Origin: an uncultured Blautia sp.
GTDB taxonomy: Bacteria; Bacillota; Clostridia; Lachnospirales; Lachnospiraceae
Reading direction: 5' to 3'
DNA length: 29,469 nucleotides
Assembly (NCBI GenBank): GCA_934371915.1
Contig: CAKROE010000027.1
Span: forward strand, 1 to 29,469
A program made the translations under genes and the position numbers. This document shows, one piece after another, positions 7,763 to 15,000 of this stretch; position 1 is the stretch's first letter, and every line of letters starts with the position of its first letter. The notes under the pieces were generated by a model, which ran no database searches, was not told the DNA's origin, and worked only from the letters and a program-made list of their open reading frames with translations.

Positions 7763-7882
7763 TATTATCAAGACGGTGGGTAGCCAGCCTGCCGGCGGGA
7801 AACACGACAATGGTTGAGAAATTCCTGTGAAAATTTTGGTTGTTGCTATCAAAACATGAAATTATAAAAATGGATATATTCA
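7763..7882. other. Unexplained spacer between repeat copies 1 and 2
   Basis: These 120 bases hold no gene. The left third is unusually GC-rich with a palindrome CCTGCCGGCGGG; the rest is AT-rich. It shows no clear similarity to the spacer between copies 3 and 4. No known riboswitch was recognised. Confidence 0.5.
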
Positions 7883-8018
7883 GGGTTTTTATAAATTATT
7901 TCACAAGAAGATGATCTGAGATGGTCGGTACTTAGTGACCGTATTGTGGTCACTTATGTACCGCTACCAATCGAAGTCAGCGCAAGCGTGTCTTCGGTGA
8001 AATATTTATAAAATACCC
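7883..8018 (-). repeat. Structured ~140 bp repeat, copy 2 (inverted)
   Basis: This is a diverged reverse-complement copy of the element at 7618. Its ends pair as TTATAAATTATTTCAC with GTGAAATATTTATAA, and its variable hairpin is AGTGACC/GGTCACT, different in sequence from copy 1 but equally paired. Together with copy 1 it forms a converging inverted pair upstream of the carrier gene. Confidence 0.85.
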
Positions 8019-8105
8019 GTGAGATTAGTAGGGTGCTTTATAATTTCTGTTTTTTGATCTGACAACCAATTTCACAAATTTTGAGTATAAAAGGAGAAAA
8101 GAAAT

Positions 8106-8315
8106 ATGTTTATTAAGGTTGCAGGAGAAAAGAAGGAATACCCGGAAGGACTTACCGTAAAGGAACTGATTGAAAAAGAAGATGTAGAGACACCACAGTA
8201 TGTTACCGTAACAATCAATGACGAATTTGTAGAAAGTGGTGCTTTCGAATCTACAGAAGTTAAAGATGGTGATGAAGTTGAATTTTTGTATTTCATGGGA
8301 GGAGGCGCAAGATAA
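8106..8315 (+). CDS. HcyS-type sulfur carrier protein (ThiS/MoaD ubiquitin fold) with Ala-Arg tail after Gly-Gly-Gly
   Basis: This 69-residue protein has the ThiS-like beta-grasp sequence: MFIKVAGEKKEYPEG, TVKELIEKE, YVTVTINDEFV and DGDEVEFLYFMGGGAR at the end. ThiS and MoaD normally end in Gly-Gly, which is adenylated and converted to a thiocarboxylate. Here G65-G66-G67 are followed by A68-R69, so the tail must be cut before activation, as is known for HcyS-Ala (Wolinella) and QbsE (Pseudomonas). A JAMM protease gene lies two genes downstream. Context (metY, sulfite reductase, sulfate activation, no thiamine genes) argues for a sulfur carrier for homocysteine synthesis and against a thiamine role. 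The GGAG site (8093-8096) is 9 bases before the ATG. The stop overlaps the next start (TAATG). Confidence 0.85.
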   Translation: MFIKVAGEKKEYPEGLTVKELIEKEDVETPQYVTVTINDEFVESGAFESTEVKDGDEVEFLYFMGGGAR

Positions 8316-9121
8316 TGGCATTTACAAACGAACAGTTAGAGCGCTATTCCCGCCACATCATCCTCAAAGAGGTTGGTGCGAAGGGACAGAAGAAGCTCCT
8401 GAATTCCAGTGTACTGATCATTGGCGCAGGCGGACTCGGAGCACCGGCAGCCATGTATCTGGCAGCAGCCGGAGTTGGAACCATTGGAATTGCAGATGCC
8501 GATGAAGTAGATCTTTCCAATCTTCAGAGACAGGTCATCCATACAACGGCAGACCTTGGTAAGGCGAAAGTAAAATCTGCAAAAGAAACGATGCAGGCAA
8601 TCAACCCGGATGTCAAAGTTAATACATACCGTAAGTTCATCACATCCGAAAATATCATGGACATCATCAAGGATTATGATTTCATCATTGACGGAACAGA
8701 TAATTTCCCGGCAAAATTCCTGATCAATGATGCATGTGTCATGGCACAGAAGCCATTTTCCCATGCAGGAATCATTCGTTTCAAAGGTCAGCTTATGACG
8801 TATGTGCCGGGAGAAGGACCATGTTACAGATGCGTATTTAAAGATCCGCCGCCGAAGGATGCAGTGCCGACCTGCAAACAGGCCGGAGTTATCGGAGCCA
8901 TGGGAGGAGTCATCGGAAGCCTTCAGGCAATGGAAGCAGTGAAATACATCATCGGAAAAGGAGATCTTCTGACGGGCAGACTTCTTACTTACGATGCACT
9001 GACAATGACTTTCCGTACGATCAAACTTCCTAAGAACCATGACTGCCCGGTATGCGGCGATCACCCGACTATCACAAAACTGATCGACTACGAGCAGGCG
9101 GAATGTGACATGCATATGTAA
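8315..9121 (+). CDS. HcyF-type E1-like adenylyltransferase (ThiF/MoeB/HesA family)
   Basis: The 268-residue product should adenylate the C-terminal glycine of the carrier so that sulfide can form a thiocarboxylate. The Rossmann nucleotide loop is GAGGLGAP (37-44), preceded by the typical RYSRHIILKEVG start. DGTDNFPAKFLIND (126-139) is the E1 signature. Zinc cysteines are C170-x2-C173 and C244-x2-C247. C187 in PTCKQAGVIG sits where MoeB/ThiF enzymes have their mobile cysteine. No rhodanese domain is attached, consistent with free sulfide as sulfur source. It is translationally coupled to the carrier by a one-base overlap. Sequence alone cannot separate HcyF from ThiF or MoeB; the assignment rests on the neighbours. 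Confidence 0.88.
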   Translation: MAFTNEQLERYSRHIILKEVGAKGQKKLLNSSVLIIGAGGLGAPAAMYLAAAGVGTIGIADADEVDLSNLQRQVIHTTADLGKAKVKSAKETMQAINPDVKVNTYRKFITSENIMDIIKDYDFIIDGTDNFPAKFLINDACVMAQKPFSHAGIIRFKGQLMTYVPGEGPCYRCVFKDPPPKDAVPTCKQAGVIGAMGGVIGSLQAMEAVKYIIGKGDLLTGRLLTYDALTMTFRTIKLPKNHDCPVCGDHPTITKLIDYEQAECDMHM

Positions 9122-9130
9122 AGGATGTAA

Positions 9131-9276
9131 GTTTACGTGTGCAGGATAAATTATTTCATCAAAGACACGCTCTCGCTGCCTTCGACTGGCAGCGGATACT
9201 AAGGGATTAAAAAACAATCCCTAAGTACCGGCCGTCTCAGAGCGTCTTTTCTCGAAATATTTATCCGCACACTGAA
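9131..9276 (+). repeat. Structured ~140 bp repeat, copy 3 (forward)
   Basis: It is close to copy 1 along its whole length, but with paired changes: the stem GAAGAT/ATCTTC of copy 1 is AAAGAC/GTCTTT here, and the variable hairpin is AGGGATT/AATCCCT. The GCTGCC/GGCAGC hairpin and its loop are identical. It starts 9 bases after the E1 gene. Confidence 0.88.
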
Positions 9277-9451
9277 ATCTACAGCTTTTCATATAGCATG
9301 CTGAAAAAGAAGAACATATGCAGTACATTACAGCTTTTCAGAACGGAGCGTCTTGATGAGCCGTGCAATTAGTGAACATTTTTAACATGGAATGGCGAAG
9401 CTGACGTGTGGCATCCACAAGACATTTGTACGACGAACATATTTCGAGAAA
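9277..9451. other. Unexplained spacer between repeat copies 3 and 4
   Basis: This 175-base stretch holds no convincing gene. TACAGCTTTTCA occurs twice (near 9281 and 9331), and the first forms an imperfect stem with CTGAAAAAG. The right part is GC-richer than typical intergenic DNA here and may be another dispersed repeat or a gene remnant; this cannot be decided without a genome comparison. Confidence 0.4.
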
Positions 9452-9590
9452 CAGTGTGTGAATAATAATTCATAAGAAGATGCTCTGAGATGGTCGGTAC
9501 TTAGTGACCGTATTCTGGTCACTTATGTACCGCTACCAATCGAAGGCAGCGAGAGCGTATCTTCGTTGAATTGATTATTGCACACACGTA
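9452..9590 (-). repeat. Structured ~140 bp repeat, copy 4 (inverted)
   Basis: This is a reverse-complement copy, closest to copy 2 in its AGTGACC/GGTCACT hairpin and to copy 1 in its AAGAT-GCTCT / AGAGCGTATCTT stem. The ends pair as GTGTGTGAATAATAATTCA with a matching arm at 9569-9588, again different bases from the other copies but kept paired. It ends 27 bases before the JAMM protease start. Confidence 0.86.
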
Positions 9591-9616
9591 CCGCGACAAC
9601 ATCGAGGAGTCTTACT

Positions 9617-10036
9617 ATGAAAATATATATAAAGAAAACAGATTATAATACTATTTTAGCACACTGCACAGCCGGCCTCCCGAACGAATCCTGCGGCCTC
9701 CTTGCAGGAACCAAAGAAGAAGAGGAGATCACCGTCACAAAAGTCTATCTCCTCACAAACATAGATGCCAGCAGAGAACACTTCTCCATGGATCCGAAAG
9801 AACAGCTTAAAGCACTCAAAGATGCCAGAGCAAACGGATACAAAATTATCGGGAATTTCCATTCCCATCCGGAATCTCCTTCCCGTCCATCCGAAGAAGA
9901 CAAACGACTGGCATTTGATCCGACCATCGAATATCTTATCCTTTCCCTTATGGAGGAAGGAAATCCGGTGCTGAAAGCATTTGGAATCGACAAAGAAAAA
10001 AATGTCACGATCCACGAGATCGAGATTACAGAATAA
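9617..10036 (+). CDS. HcyD-type JAMM/MPN metalloprotease
   Basis: This 139-residue protein is a single Mov34/MPN domain. The zinc and catalytic residues of the JAMM motif are all present: E24 (in NESCGLLAG), H82-x-H84 (FHSHP), S92 and D95 (PSEED). Relatives next to sulfur carriers (Mec of Mycobacterium, QbsD of Pseudomonas, HcyD of Wolinella) trim residues after the carrier Gly-Gly and release the amino-acid product from the carrier. Both jobs fit here: removing Ala-Arg from the carrier and freeing homocysteine after MetY has acted. The start at 9617 is used because GAGGAG at 9604-9609 lies 7 bases before it; the in-frame ATG at 9578 lies inside repeat copy 4 and has no ribosome site. aprA follows 18 bases later. 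Confidence 0.9.
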   Translation: MKIYIKKTDYNTILAHCTAGLPNESCGLLAGTKEEEEITVTKVYLLTNIDASREHFSMDPKEQLKALKDARANGYKIIGNFHSHPESPSRPSEEDKRLAFDPTIEYLILSLMEEGNPVLKAFGIDKEKNVTIHEIEITE

Positions 10037-10054
10037 AGTCAGGAAGAAAGAACC

Positions 10055-11749
10055 ATGAGCAAACCCTTACAGGTAAAACAGATACATACAGACGTCCTGG
10101 TCATTGGCGGTGGTACTGCAGGTTGTTATGCGGCACTTACGATCAGCAGAAATTCAGATGCTTCCGTTCTGGTTGCTGAGAAAGCAAATATCAAACGAAG
10201 CGGCTGTCTGGCAGCCGGTGTCAACGCGATCAATGCCTATATCGTCAAAGGACGTAAACCTCAGGATTATGTAGATTATGCAACAAAAGATGCGGCAGGC
10301 ATCGTTAGAAATGACCTCCTTATGACAGCGGCTGAAGAGTTTAACAATGTAACAGCAGATATGGAAAGCCTCGGTCTTGTAATTCTCAAGGATGAGAATG
10401 GAGATTACGTAGCGAGAGGTAATCGTAACATTAAGATCAATGGCGAGAACTTCAAACCACTCCTTGCAGATGCTGTATACAAAAGTAAAAATGTAGATGT
10501 TCTGAACTACGTAAATATCACAGATCTTCTTACAGAAAAGGGCAGAGTCTATGGAGCAGTCGGTTTTTCTATTATGGAAGAAACAGCCTATGTGATTCAT
10601 GCAAAAGCAGTCCTGATCGCAACAGGCGGAGCTGCCGGCCTTTATAAACCAAACAACCCGGGATTTTCCAGACATAAAATGTGGTATCCTCCTTTTAACA
10701 CAGGAGCCGGATATGCGATGGGAATTCGTTGCGGTGCTGAGATGACAACCTTTGAGATGCGTTTTATTGCACTGAGATGCAAAGATACAATTGCTCCGAC
10801 CGGAACCATTGCGCAGGGTGTGCAGGCAAAGCAGGTGAATTCCAAAGGCGAAGTTTACGAACATATCTATGGTCTGACAACCAGCCAGAGAGTTTATGGA
10901 ACAGTCAGAGAAAACCAGCTGGGACATGGTCCGTGTTATCTTCAGACTTCCGGTATCACGTCCGAGCAGGATCAGGATCTTCTGAAAGCATATCTGAACA
11001 TGGCACCGAGCCAGACCCTTAAATGGATCGAAAGCGGTAAGATGCCGAGTGAACAGGACGTGGAGATTCAGGGAACAGAGCCATATATTGTAGGTGGTCA
11101 TACGGCAAGTGGTTTCTGGGTAGATACAAAGAGAGAAACGACCATTCACGGACTGTATGCAGCCGGTGATGTTGCCGGCGGATGTCCGCAGAAATATGTA
11201 ACCGGTGCTCTGGCCGAGGGCAAGATTGCCTCTTTTGCAATCATCGAACAGCTGAAAAGTGATTCTGCTGAAACAACGTCCACAATCGAAGACCAGGCAC
11301 AGGCAGTATTGAATGATTACGAAAAAATCCGCAGGACACAGAACGGATTATTTACAATTGATGATCTGGAAGAAGCTATGCAGAAAGTTATGGATGAATA
11401 TGCAGGCGGAATTGCAAGCAATTATCAGTTCAACGAAAAGCAGTTAAAACTCGCGGAAGAAAAAATCGCGCGTTTAAGTGAACTGGCAGAGCAGATCGGG
11501 GCTGAGGATATGCATGAGCTCCTTTTTGCTTACGAGTTAAAAGAAAGACTTCTTGTCTGTCAGGTTCTGATCGAACATCTTAAAAACAGAAAAGAGACAC
11601 GCTGGCATTCATTTAATGAAAATCTGGATCATCCGGAAACAGATGAGAAATTTGAAAAATATGTAAATTCCAGAATGGAAGACGGCAAGATCCATATTCT
11701 GTTCCGGGATCTGGTAAAGGGGGATACTTATGAGCATACAAATTCGTAA
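10055..11749 (+). CDS. aprA: Adenylylsulfate (APS) reductase alpha subunit, AprA-type flavoprotein
   Basis: The 564-residue FAD protein should reduce APS to sulfite and AMP. The FAD-binding start is VLVIGGGTAGCYAAL with G18, G20 and G23, followed by VAEKANIKRSGCLAAG. The middle region matches AprA of sulfate reducers: WYPPFNTGAGYAMG, GAEMTTFEMRF, then RCKDTIAPTG and NSKGE, and later GHGPCYLQTSG. A second FAD region is GLYAAGDVAGG. It belongs to the fumarate-reductase/AprA superfamily, and the partner AprB overlaps it by 20 bases. It is somewhat shorter than dissimilatory AprA (over 600 residues). No qmo or dsr genes accompany it, so it most likely serves assimilation, replacing the thioredoxin-dependent CysH used by most bacteria. 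Confidence 0.9.
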   Translation: MSKPLQVKQIHTDVLVIGGGTAGCYAALTISRNSDASVLVAEKANIKRSGCLAAGVNAINAYIVKGRKPQDYVDYATKDAAGIVRNDLLMTAAEEFNNVTADMESLGLVILKDENGDYVARGNRNIKINGENFKPLLADAVYKSKNVDVLNYVNITDLLTEKGRVYGAVGFSIMEETAYVIHAKAVLIATGGAAGLYKPNNPGFSRHKMWYPPFNTGAGYAMGIRCGAEMTTFEMRFIALRCKDTIAPTGTIAQGVQAKQVNSKGEVYEHIYGLTTSQRVYGTVRENQLGHGPCYLQTSGITSEQDQDLLKAYLNMAPSQTLKWIESGKMPSEQDVEIQGTEPYIVGGHTASGFWVDTKRETTIHGLYAAGDVAGGCPQKYVTGALAEGKIASFAIIEQLKSDSAETTSTIEDQAQAVLNDYEKIRRTQNGLFTIDDLEEAMQKVMDEYAGGIASNYQFNEKQLKLAEEKIARLSELAEQIGAEDMHELLFAYELKERLLVCQVLIEHLKNRKETRWHSFNENLDHPETDEKFEKYVNSRMEDGKIHILFRDLVKGDTYEHTNS

Positions 11750-12041
11750 AGACCGTTGTGTCGGCTGCGGAAAATGTCAGGAAGTATGTCCCGGCACCCT
11801 CATTCAGATCATAGATAAAAAGGCAGTCATGAAATACCCGAAGAATTGCTGGGGCTGCGTCTCCTGCGTAAAAGAATGTAAGGCAGGAGCCATTGAATTC
11901 TATCTTGGTGCAGACATCGGCGGCATGGGTGGAACAATGAATGTCACACAAAAAGGTGATCTTCTCAACTGGAACATCACCAGAGCAGACGGCAGCGAAC
12001 TTGTGATCAGCGTTGACCGGAGAAATTCCAATAAATATTAA
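11730..12041 (+). CDS. aprB: APS reductase beta subunit, AprB-type ferredoxin
   Basis: This 103-residue iron-sulfur protein carries electrons to AprA. Cysteines C10, C13, C16, C20 (CVGCGKCQEVCPG) and C40, C43, C46, C50 (CWGCVSCVKEC) bind two [4Fe-4S] clusters; the tryptophan in CWGC is typical of AprB. The rest is a short beta-rich tail (GGTMNVTQKGDLLNWNI, ELVISVDRR). Dissimilatory AprB has a longer C-terminal tail that wraps AprA; this one is truncated by family standards. The start lies inside aprA, so the subunits are translationally coupled. Confidence 0.9.
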   Translation: MSIQIRKDRCVGCGKCQEVCPGTLIQIIDKKAVMKYPKNCWGCVSCVKECKAGAIEFYLGADIGGMGGTMNVTQKGDLLNWNITRADGSELVISVDRRNSNKY

Positions 12042-12056
12042 GACAGGAGATCAAAT

Positions 12057-12959
12057 ATGAGCGGATTATCACATTTAGATGAACTGGAAGCAGAAGCAAT
12101 ATATATTATCCGGGAAGTGGCAGCAGAATGCGAAAAACCAGTAATGCTTTATTCTATCGGAAAAGACAGCTCAGTAATGCTTCATCTTGCACTGAAAGCT
12201 TTTTATCCGGAAAAACCGCCTTTCCCGTTTTTACATGTCAATACAACATGGAAATTTAAAGAAATGATCGAGTTTCGTGATAAGACAGCAAAAGATCTTG
12301 GAATCGAGATGCTGGAATATATCAATGAAGATGGTGTAAAACAGGGAATCAATCCTTTCGATCACGGTTCCGCTTACACAGATATCATGAAAACACAGGC
12401 TTTGAAACAGGCTCTCAACAAATATGGTTTTACCGCAGCTTTTGGCGGCGGCCGTCGTGATGAGGAAAAAAGCCGTGCAAAAGAACGTATCTTTTCTTTC
12501 CGTAACGAAAATCATGCGTGGGATCCGAAAAACCAGAGGCCGGAGATGTGGAAGCTTTATAATACGGAGATCAACAAAGGCGAGAGTATGCGTGTTTTCC
12601 CGATCTCCAACTGGACAGAAAAAGATATCTGGCAGTACATACAGAGAGAAAATATTCCGATCGTACCTCTCTATTTTGCAAAAGAACGTCCGGTGGTATA
12701 TCGTGATGGAAATATCATTATGGTGGACGATGAACGTATGCGCCTGAAACCGGGAGAAAAACCGGAGATGAAAAAAGTACGTTTCCGTACACTGGGCTGT
12801 TATCCGCTGACAGGTGGGATTCTTTCAGAAGCAGATACTCTTGATGCGATCATTGATGAGACATTAAGCTCAGTAGAATCTGAAAGAACCAGCCGAATCA
12901 TTGACTCTGATGGCGGTGCGGCAAGCATGGAAAAGAGAAAGAGAGAGGGGTATTTCTAA
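12057..12959 (+). CDS. cysD: Sulfate adenylyltransferase subunit 2 (CysD)
   Basis: The 300-residue subunit makes APS and pyrophosphate from sulfate and ATP, driven by GTP hydrolysis in CysN. It is a PP-loop enzyme: [14 protein letters not shown] contains the S-x-G-K-D-S loop (residues 33-38). Other conserved stretches are [36 protein letters not shown] and [14 protein letters not shown], and the C-terminus KREGYF is the usual end of CysD. Length matches the family. The stop codon is immediately followed by the cysN ATG, and a GGAG site lies 15 bases after aprB, so the four genes form a sulfate-to-sulfite module. Confidence 0.96.
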   Translation: MSGLSHLDELEAEAIYIIREVAAECEKPVMLYSIGKDSSVMLHLALKAFYPEKPPFPFLHVNTTWKFKEMIEFRDKTAKDLGIEMLEYINEDGVKQGINPFDHGSAYTDIMKTQALKQALNKYGFTAAFGGGRRDEEKSRAKERIFSFRNENHAWDPKNQRPEMWKLYNTEINKGESMRVFPISNWTEKDIWQYIQRENIPIVPLYFAKERPVVYRDGNIIMVDDERMRLKPGEKPEMKKVRFRTLGCYPLTGGILSEADTLDAIIDETLSSVESERTSRIIDSDGGAASMEKRKREGYF

Positions 12960-14651
12960 ATGAGCGGTTTACTGAAATTTATTACCTGCGGAAGTGTGGA
13001 TGATGGAAAATCCACACTGATCGGACATATACTTTATGATTCAAAACTGCTTTATGCAGACCAGGAAAAGGCCCTGATCCTTGACAGTAAAGTCGGATCC
13101 AGGGGCGGTGCAATTGATTATTCACTTCTTCTTGACGGTCTGATGGCAGAAAGAGAACAGGGTATCACCATCGACGTGGCGTATCGTTATTTTACTACAG
13201 ATAAAAGAAGTTTTATCGTTGCAGATACACCTGGTCACGAAGAATATACAAGAAACATGGCTGTCGGTGCTTCCTTTGCGCAGCTTGCAATCATTCTGGT
13301 CGATGCAAAACAGGGGGTTCTGGTACAGACAAGACGCCACAGCCGCATCTGTGCGCTGATGGGAATTCATCACTTTGTATTTGCAGTCAACAAAATGGAT
13401 CTTGTGGACTATAGTGAAGAGAGATTTAATGAAATTGTAAAAGATATTGACGAGCTTTCTGAAAGTCTCGGACTTCAGGATGTTGTGATCGTTCCGGTCA
13501 GCGCGACTGAGGGTGACAATGTGACTGTCAGATCCGAAAATATGCCATGGTATAAAGGAAAAACGCTTCTGGATCATCTGGAAACGGTTGATGTAACAGA
13601 GACTGAGAGCGAAGCCGGATTTTATATGCCGGTACAGCGTGTATGCCGTCCGAACCACGAGTTCCGCGGATTTCAGGGACAGATTGAAAGTGGTAAGATC
13701 AAAGTCGGACAGACTATCACCACACTTCCGAGCAATGAAACTGCAACAGTCAAATCACTTCTGAACGGAAGTACATCCGTAGAGGAGGCAGTGACAGGAC
13801 AGGCAGTGACGATCCAGCTTGACAAAGAAGTAGATGTCAGTCGTGGATGTGTCCTGACGGATCAGGCTCAGCTTTCTGTTGCGAAGAGCTTTACAGCAAC
13901 ACTTCTCTGGATGGATGACAGCAGACTGACTCTCGGAAAAGAGTATCTGGTAAAACTCGGAACAAAGAGAATCCCGGGATTTATCCGCAGTATCAAATAT
14001 AAGATTGATGTCAATACAGGAGAACATATTTCTGCTGATTATATTGAAAAAAATGAGATTGCACTCTGTGAGATCGAACTGGCTGAGAAAATCGTGCTGG
14101 ATGAATTTAAGAAACATAAGACACTTGGTGAAATGATCCTGATCGACCGTGTCAGCCATATGACTTCTGCCTGTGGTGTACTGGAAACCGTAGAAAATGA
14201 CGGAGAAAAACCATATTTCCAGAAAGACGATATCAAAGTCGGCGGTTATGTGTTTGAAGAATTTTACTTTAATCTGGAAAATGCAATGATGTCCAAAACC
14301 GGATCCGATAAGAAAACCTATCATGTAGGTGATGAAGTGCCGGTTTCAGGTGACAGCTTCAAATATCCGGAATACTTTGATGTTTTGTCTGTTGAGGACG
14401 GTGCGGCGGTTCTGATACGTGACGGCAAAGTAGAAGATATTCAGAAGATTGAAGATTACCGCTATATGGGACTTCCGGTAGTTGACGAACGTGGAATGGC
14501 ACTGCTTGTAAAGAACAAAGCGGAACTGGAAAAATTCTTCGAAGAAGCAAAAACAGTGACTGCGGAAAACAGATCCGAACTGCATAATAAATGGTTTAGA
14601 TTTGAGACATACAGGAAGGTTGTCTGCACCGATAATTTTTGGGTGATCTAA
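12960..14651 (+). CDS. cysN: Sulfate adenylyltransferase subunit 1 (CysN GTPase) with unusual C-terminal extension
   Basis: The 563-residue GTPase couples GTP hydrolysis to sulfate activation by CysD. G-motifs are GSVDDGKST (11-19), DTPGH (89-93) and NKMD (144-147), followed by EF-Tu-like barrel domains to about residue 410 (LIDRVSHMTSACGVLE). CysN of E. coli is 475 residues; here residues ~412-563 form an extra region, starting KPYFQKDDIKVGGYVF. It has no P-loop, so it is not the APS kinase (CysC) found in CysNC fusions. That fits a pathway that reduces APS directly and needs no PAPS. The function of the extension is unknown. It is the last gene of the operon. Confidence 0.94.
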   Translation: MSGLLKFITCGSVDDGKSTLIGHILYDSKLLYADQEKALILDSKVGSRGGAIDYSLLLDGLMAEREQGITIDVAYRYFTTDKRSFIVADTPGHEEYTRNMAVGASFAQLAIILVDAKQGVLVQTRRHSRICALMGIHHFVFAVNKMDLVDYSEERFNEIVKDIDELSESLGLQDVVIVPVSATEGDNVTVRSENMPWYKGKTLLDHLETVDVTETESEAGFYMPVQRVCRPNHEFRGFQGQIESGKIKVGQTITTLPSNETATVKSLLNGSTSVEEAVTGQAVTIQLDKEVDVSRGCVLTDQAQLSVAKSFTATLLWMDDSRLTLGKEYLVKLGTKRIPGFIRSIKYKIDVNTGEHISADYIEKNEIALCEIELAEKIVLDEFKKHKTLGEMILIDRVSHMTSACGVLETVENDGEKPYFQKDDIKVGGYVFEEFYFNLENAMMSKTGSDKKTYHVGDEVPVSGDSFKYPEYFDVLSVEDGAAVLIRDGKVEDIQKIEDYRYMGLPVVDERGMALLVKNKAELEKFFEEAKTVTAENRSELHNKWFRFETYRKVVCTDNFWVI

Positions 14652-14670
14652 GGGAACTTCCTTAGGAACC

Positions 14671-14686
14671 TTCGGGGTGCCCCGAA
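14671..14686 (+). other. Short hairpin after cysN
   Basis: TTCGGG and CCCGAA pair around a GTGC loop, 20 bases after the cysN stop. There is no T run, so it may protect the 3' end of the mRNA and is not a clear terminator. Confidence 0.45.
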
Positions 14687-14705
14687 ACCTTGACATTTGA
14701 AAAAA

Positions 14706-14777
14706 GAATCTGAGGGGGAAGAGCTCACAGTTGCGAAGGCCGCACTTCCCCCTCAGACTCCCCCTTGTTGGCCACGC
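14706..14777 (+). repeat. Palindromic ~70 bp repeat, copy 1 (flanks glpP, left)
   Basis: The outer stem TCTGAGGGGGAA (14709-14720) pairs with TTCCCCCTCAGA (14746-14757). The 25-base interior contains GAGCTCACAGTTGCGAAGG and a small TGCG/GCA stem. It ends in GGCCACGC. A reverse-complement copy lies at 15685-15755 on the other side of glpP. Confidence 0.85.
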
Positions 14778-14872
14778 GGTCGTATATGAACATATTTATG
14801 TTTTTGTGAACAACGGAGCATACAAAAAATAGAAGTTACCGTAAAATAGAATAAGACGGGAAATATCAAAGA

Positions 14873-14907
14873 CAGGCAGGGATTTTACAGGATCCTTACC
14901 TGTTTTT
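14873..14907 (+). terminator. Probable terminator of the sulfur operon before glpP
   Basis: CAGGCAGGGA pairs with TCCTTACCTG (one mismatch, one wobble) and is followed by five T residues. It lies upstream of the predicted glpP promoter. Confidence 0.65.
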
Positions 14908-14909
14908 GT

Positions 14910-14938
14910 TTGTTTATTAAAAATGGATATGATATATT
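14910..14938 (+). promoter_or_regulatory. Predicted glpP promoter
   Basis: TTGTTT (14910-14915) and TATATT (14933-14938) are spaced by 17 bases, and the start codon is 62 bases downstream. The -35 box overlaps the T-rich tail of the preceding terminator. Confidence 0.6.
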
Positions 14939-15000
14939 AGAACATATAGAATACCAGGTGGTTGTAGATAATGGATTTATGACCGGAGAAAGGGCATAGA

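Noticed and set aside
8106..9121. Carrier and E1 genes as thiamine ThiS/ThiF
   Set aside because: No thiG, thiH, thiC or TPP riboswitch is nearby, the carrier tail is Ala-Arg after glycines, and metY and JAMM genes are present. A secondary thiamine role is not excluded.
8336..9217. 293-codon open frame on the minus strand opposite the E1 gene
   Set aside because: Shadow of a clearly coding plus-strand gene; its translation is rich in Cys, His and Phe without any recognisable motif and no ribosome site.
7618..9590. Repeats as a CRISPR array or as insertion-sequence ends
   Set aside because: There are only four long copies in alternating orientation with large unequal gaps and no transposase between them; they do not have the regular short repeat-spacer form.
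10154..11149. 331-codon open frame on the minus strand opposite aprA
   Set aside because: Shadow frame; plus-strand AprA motifs are unambiguous.
14190..14651. CysN C-terminus as a CysC APS kinase fusion
   Set aside because: No second P-loop or kinase motifs occur after residue 410.
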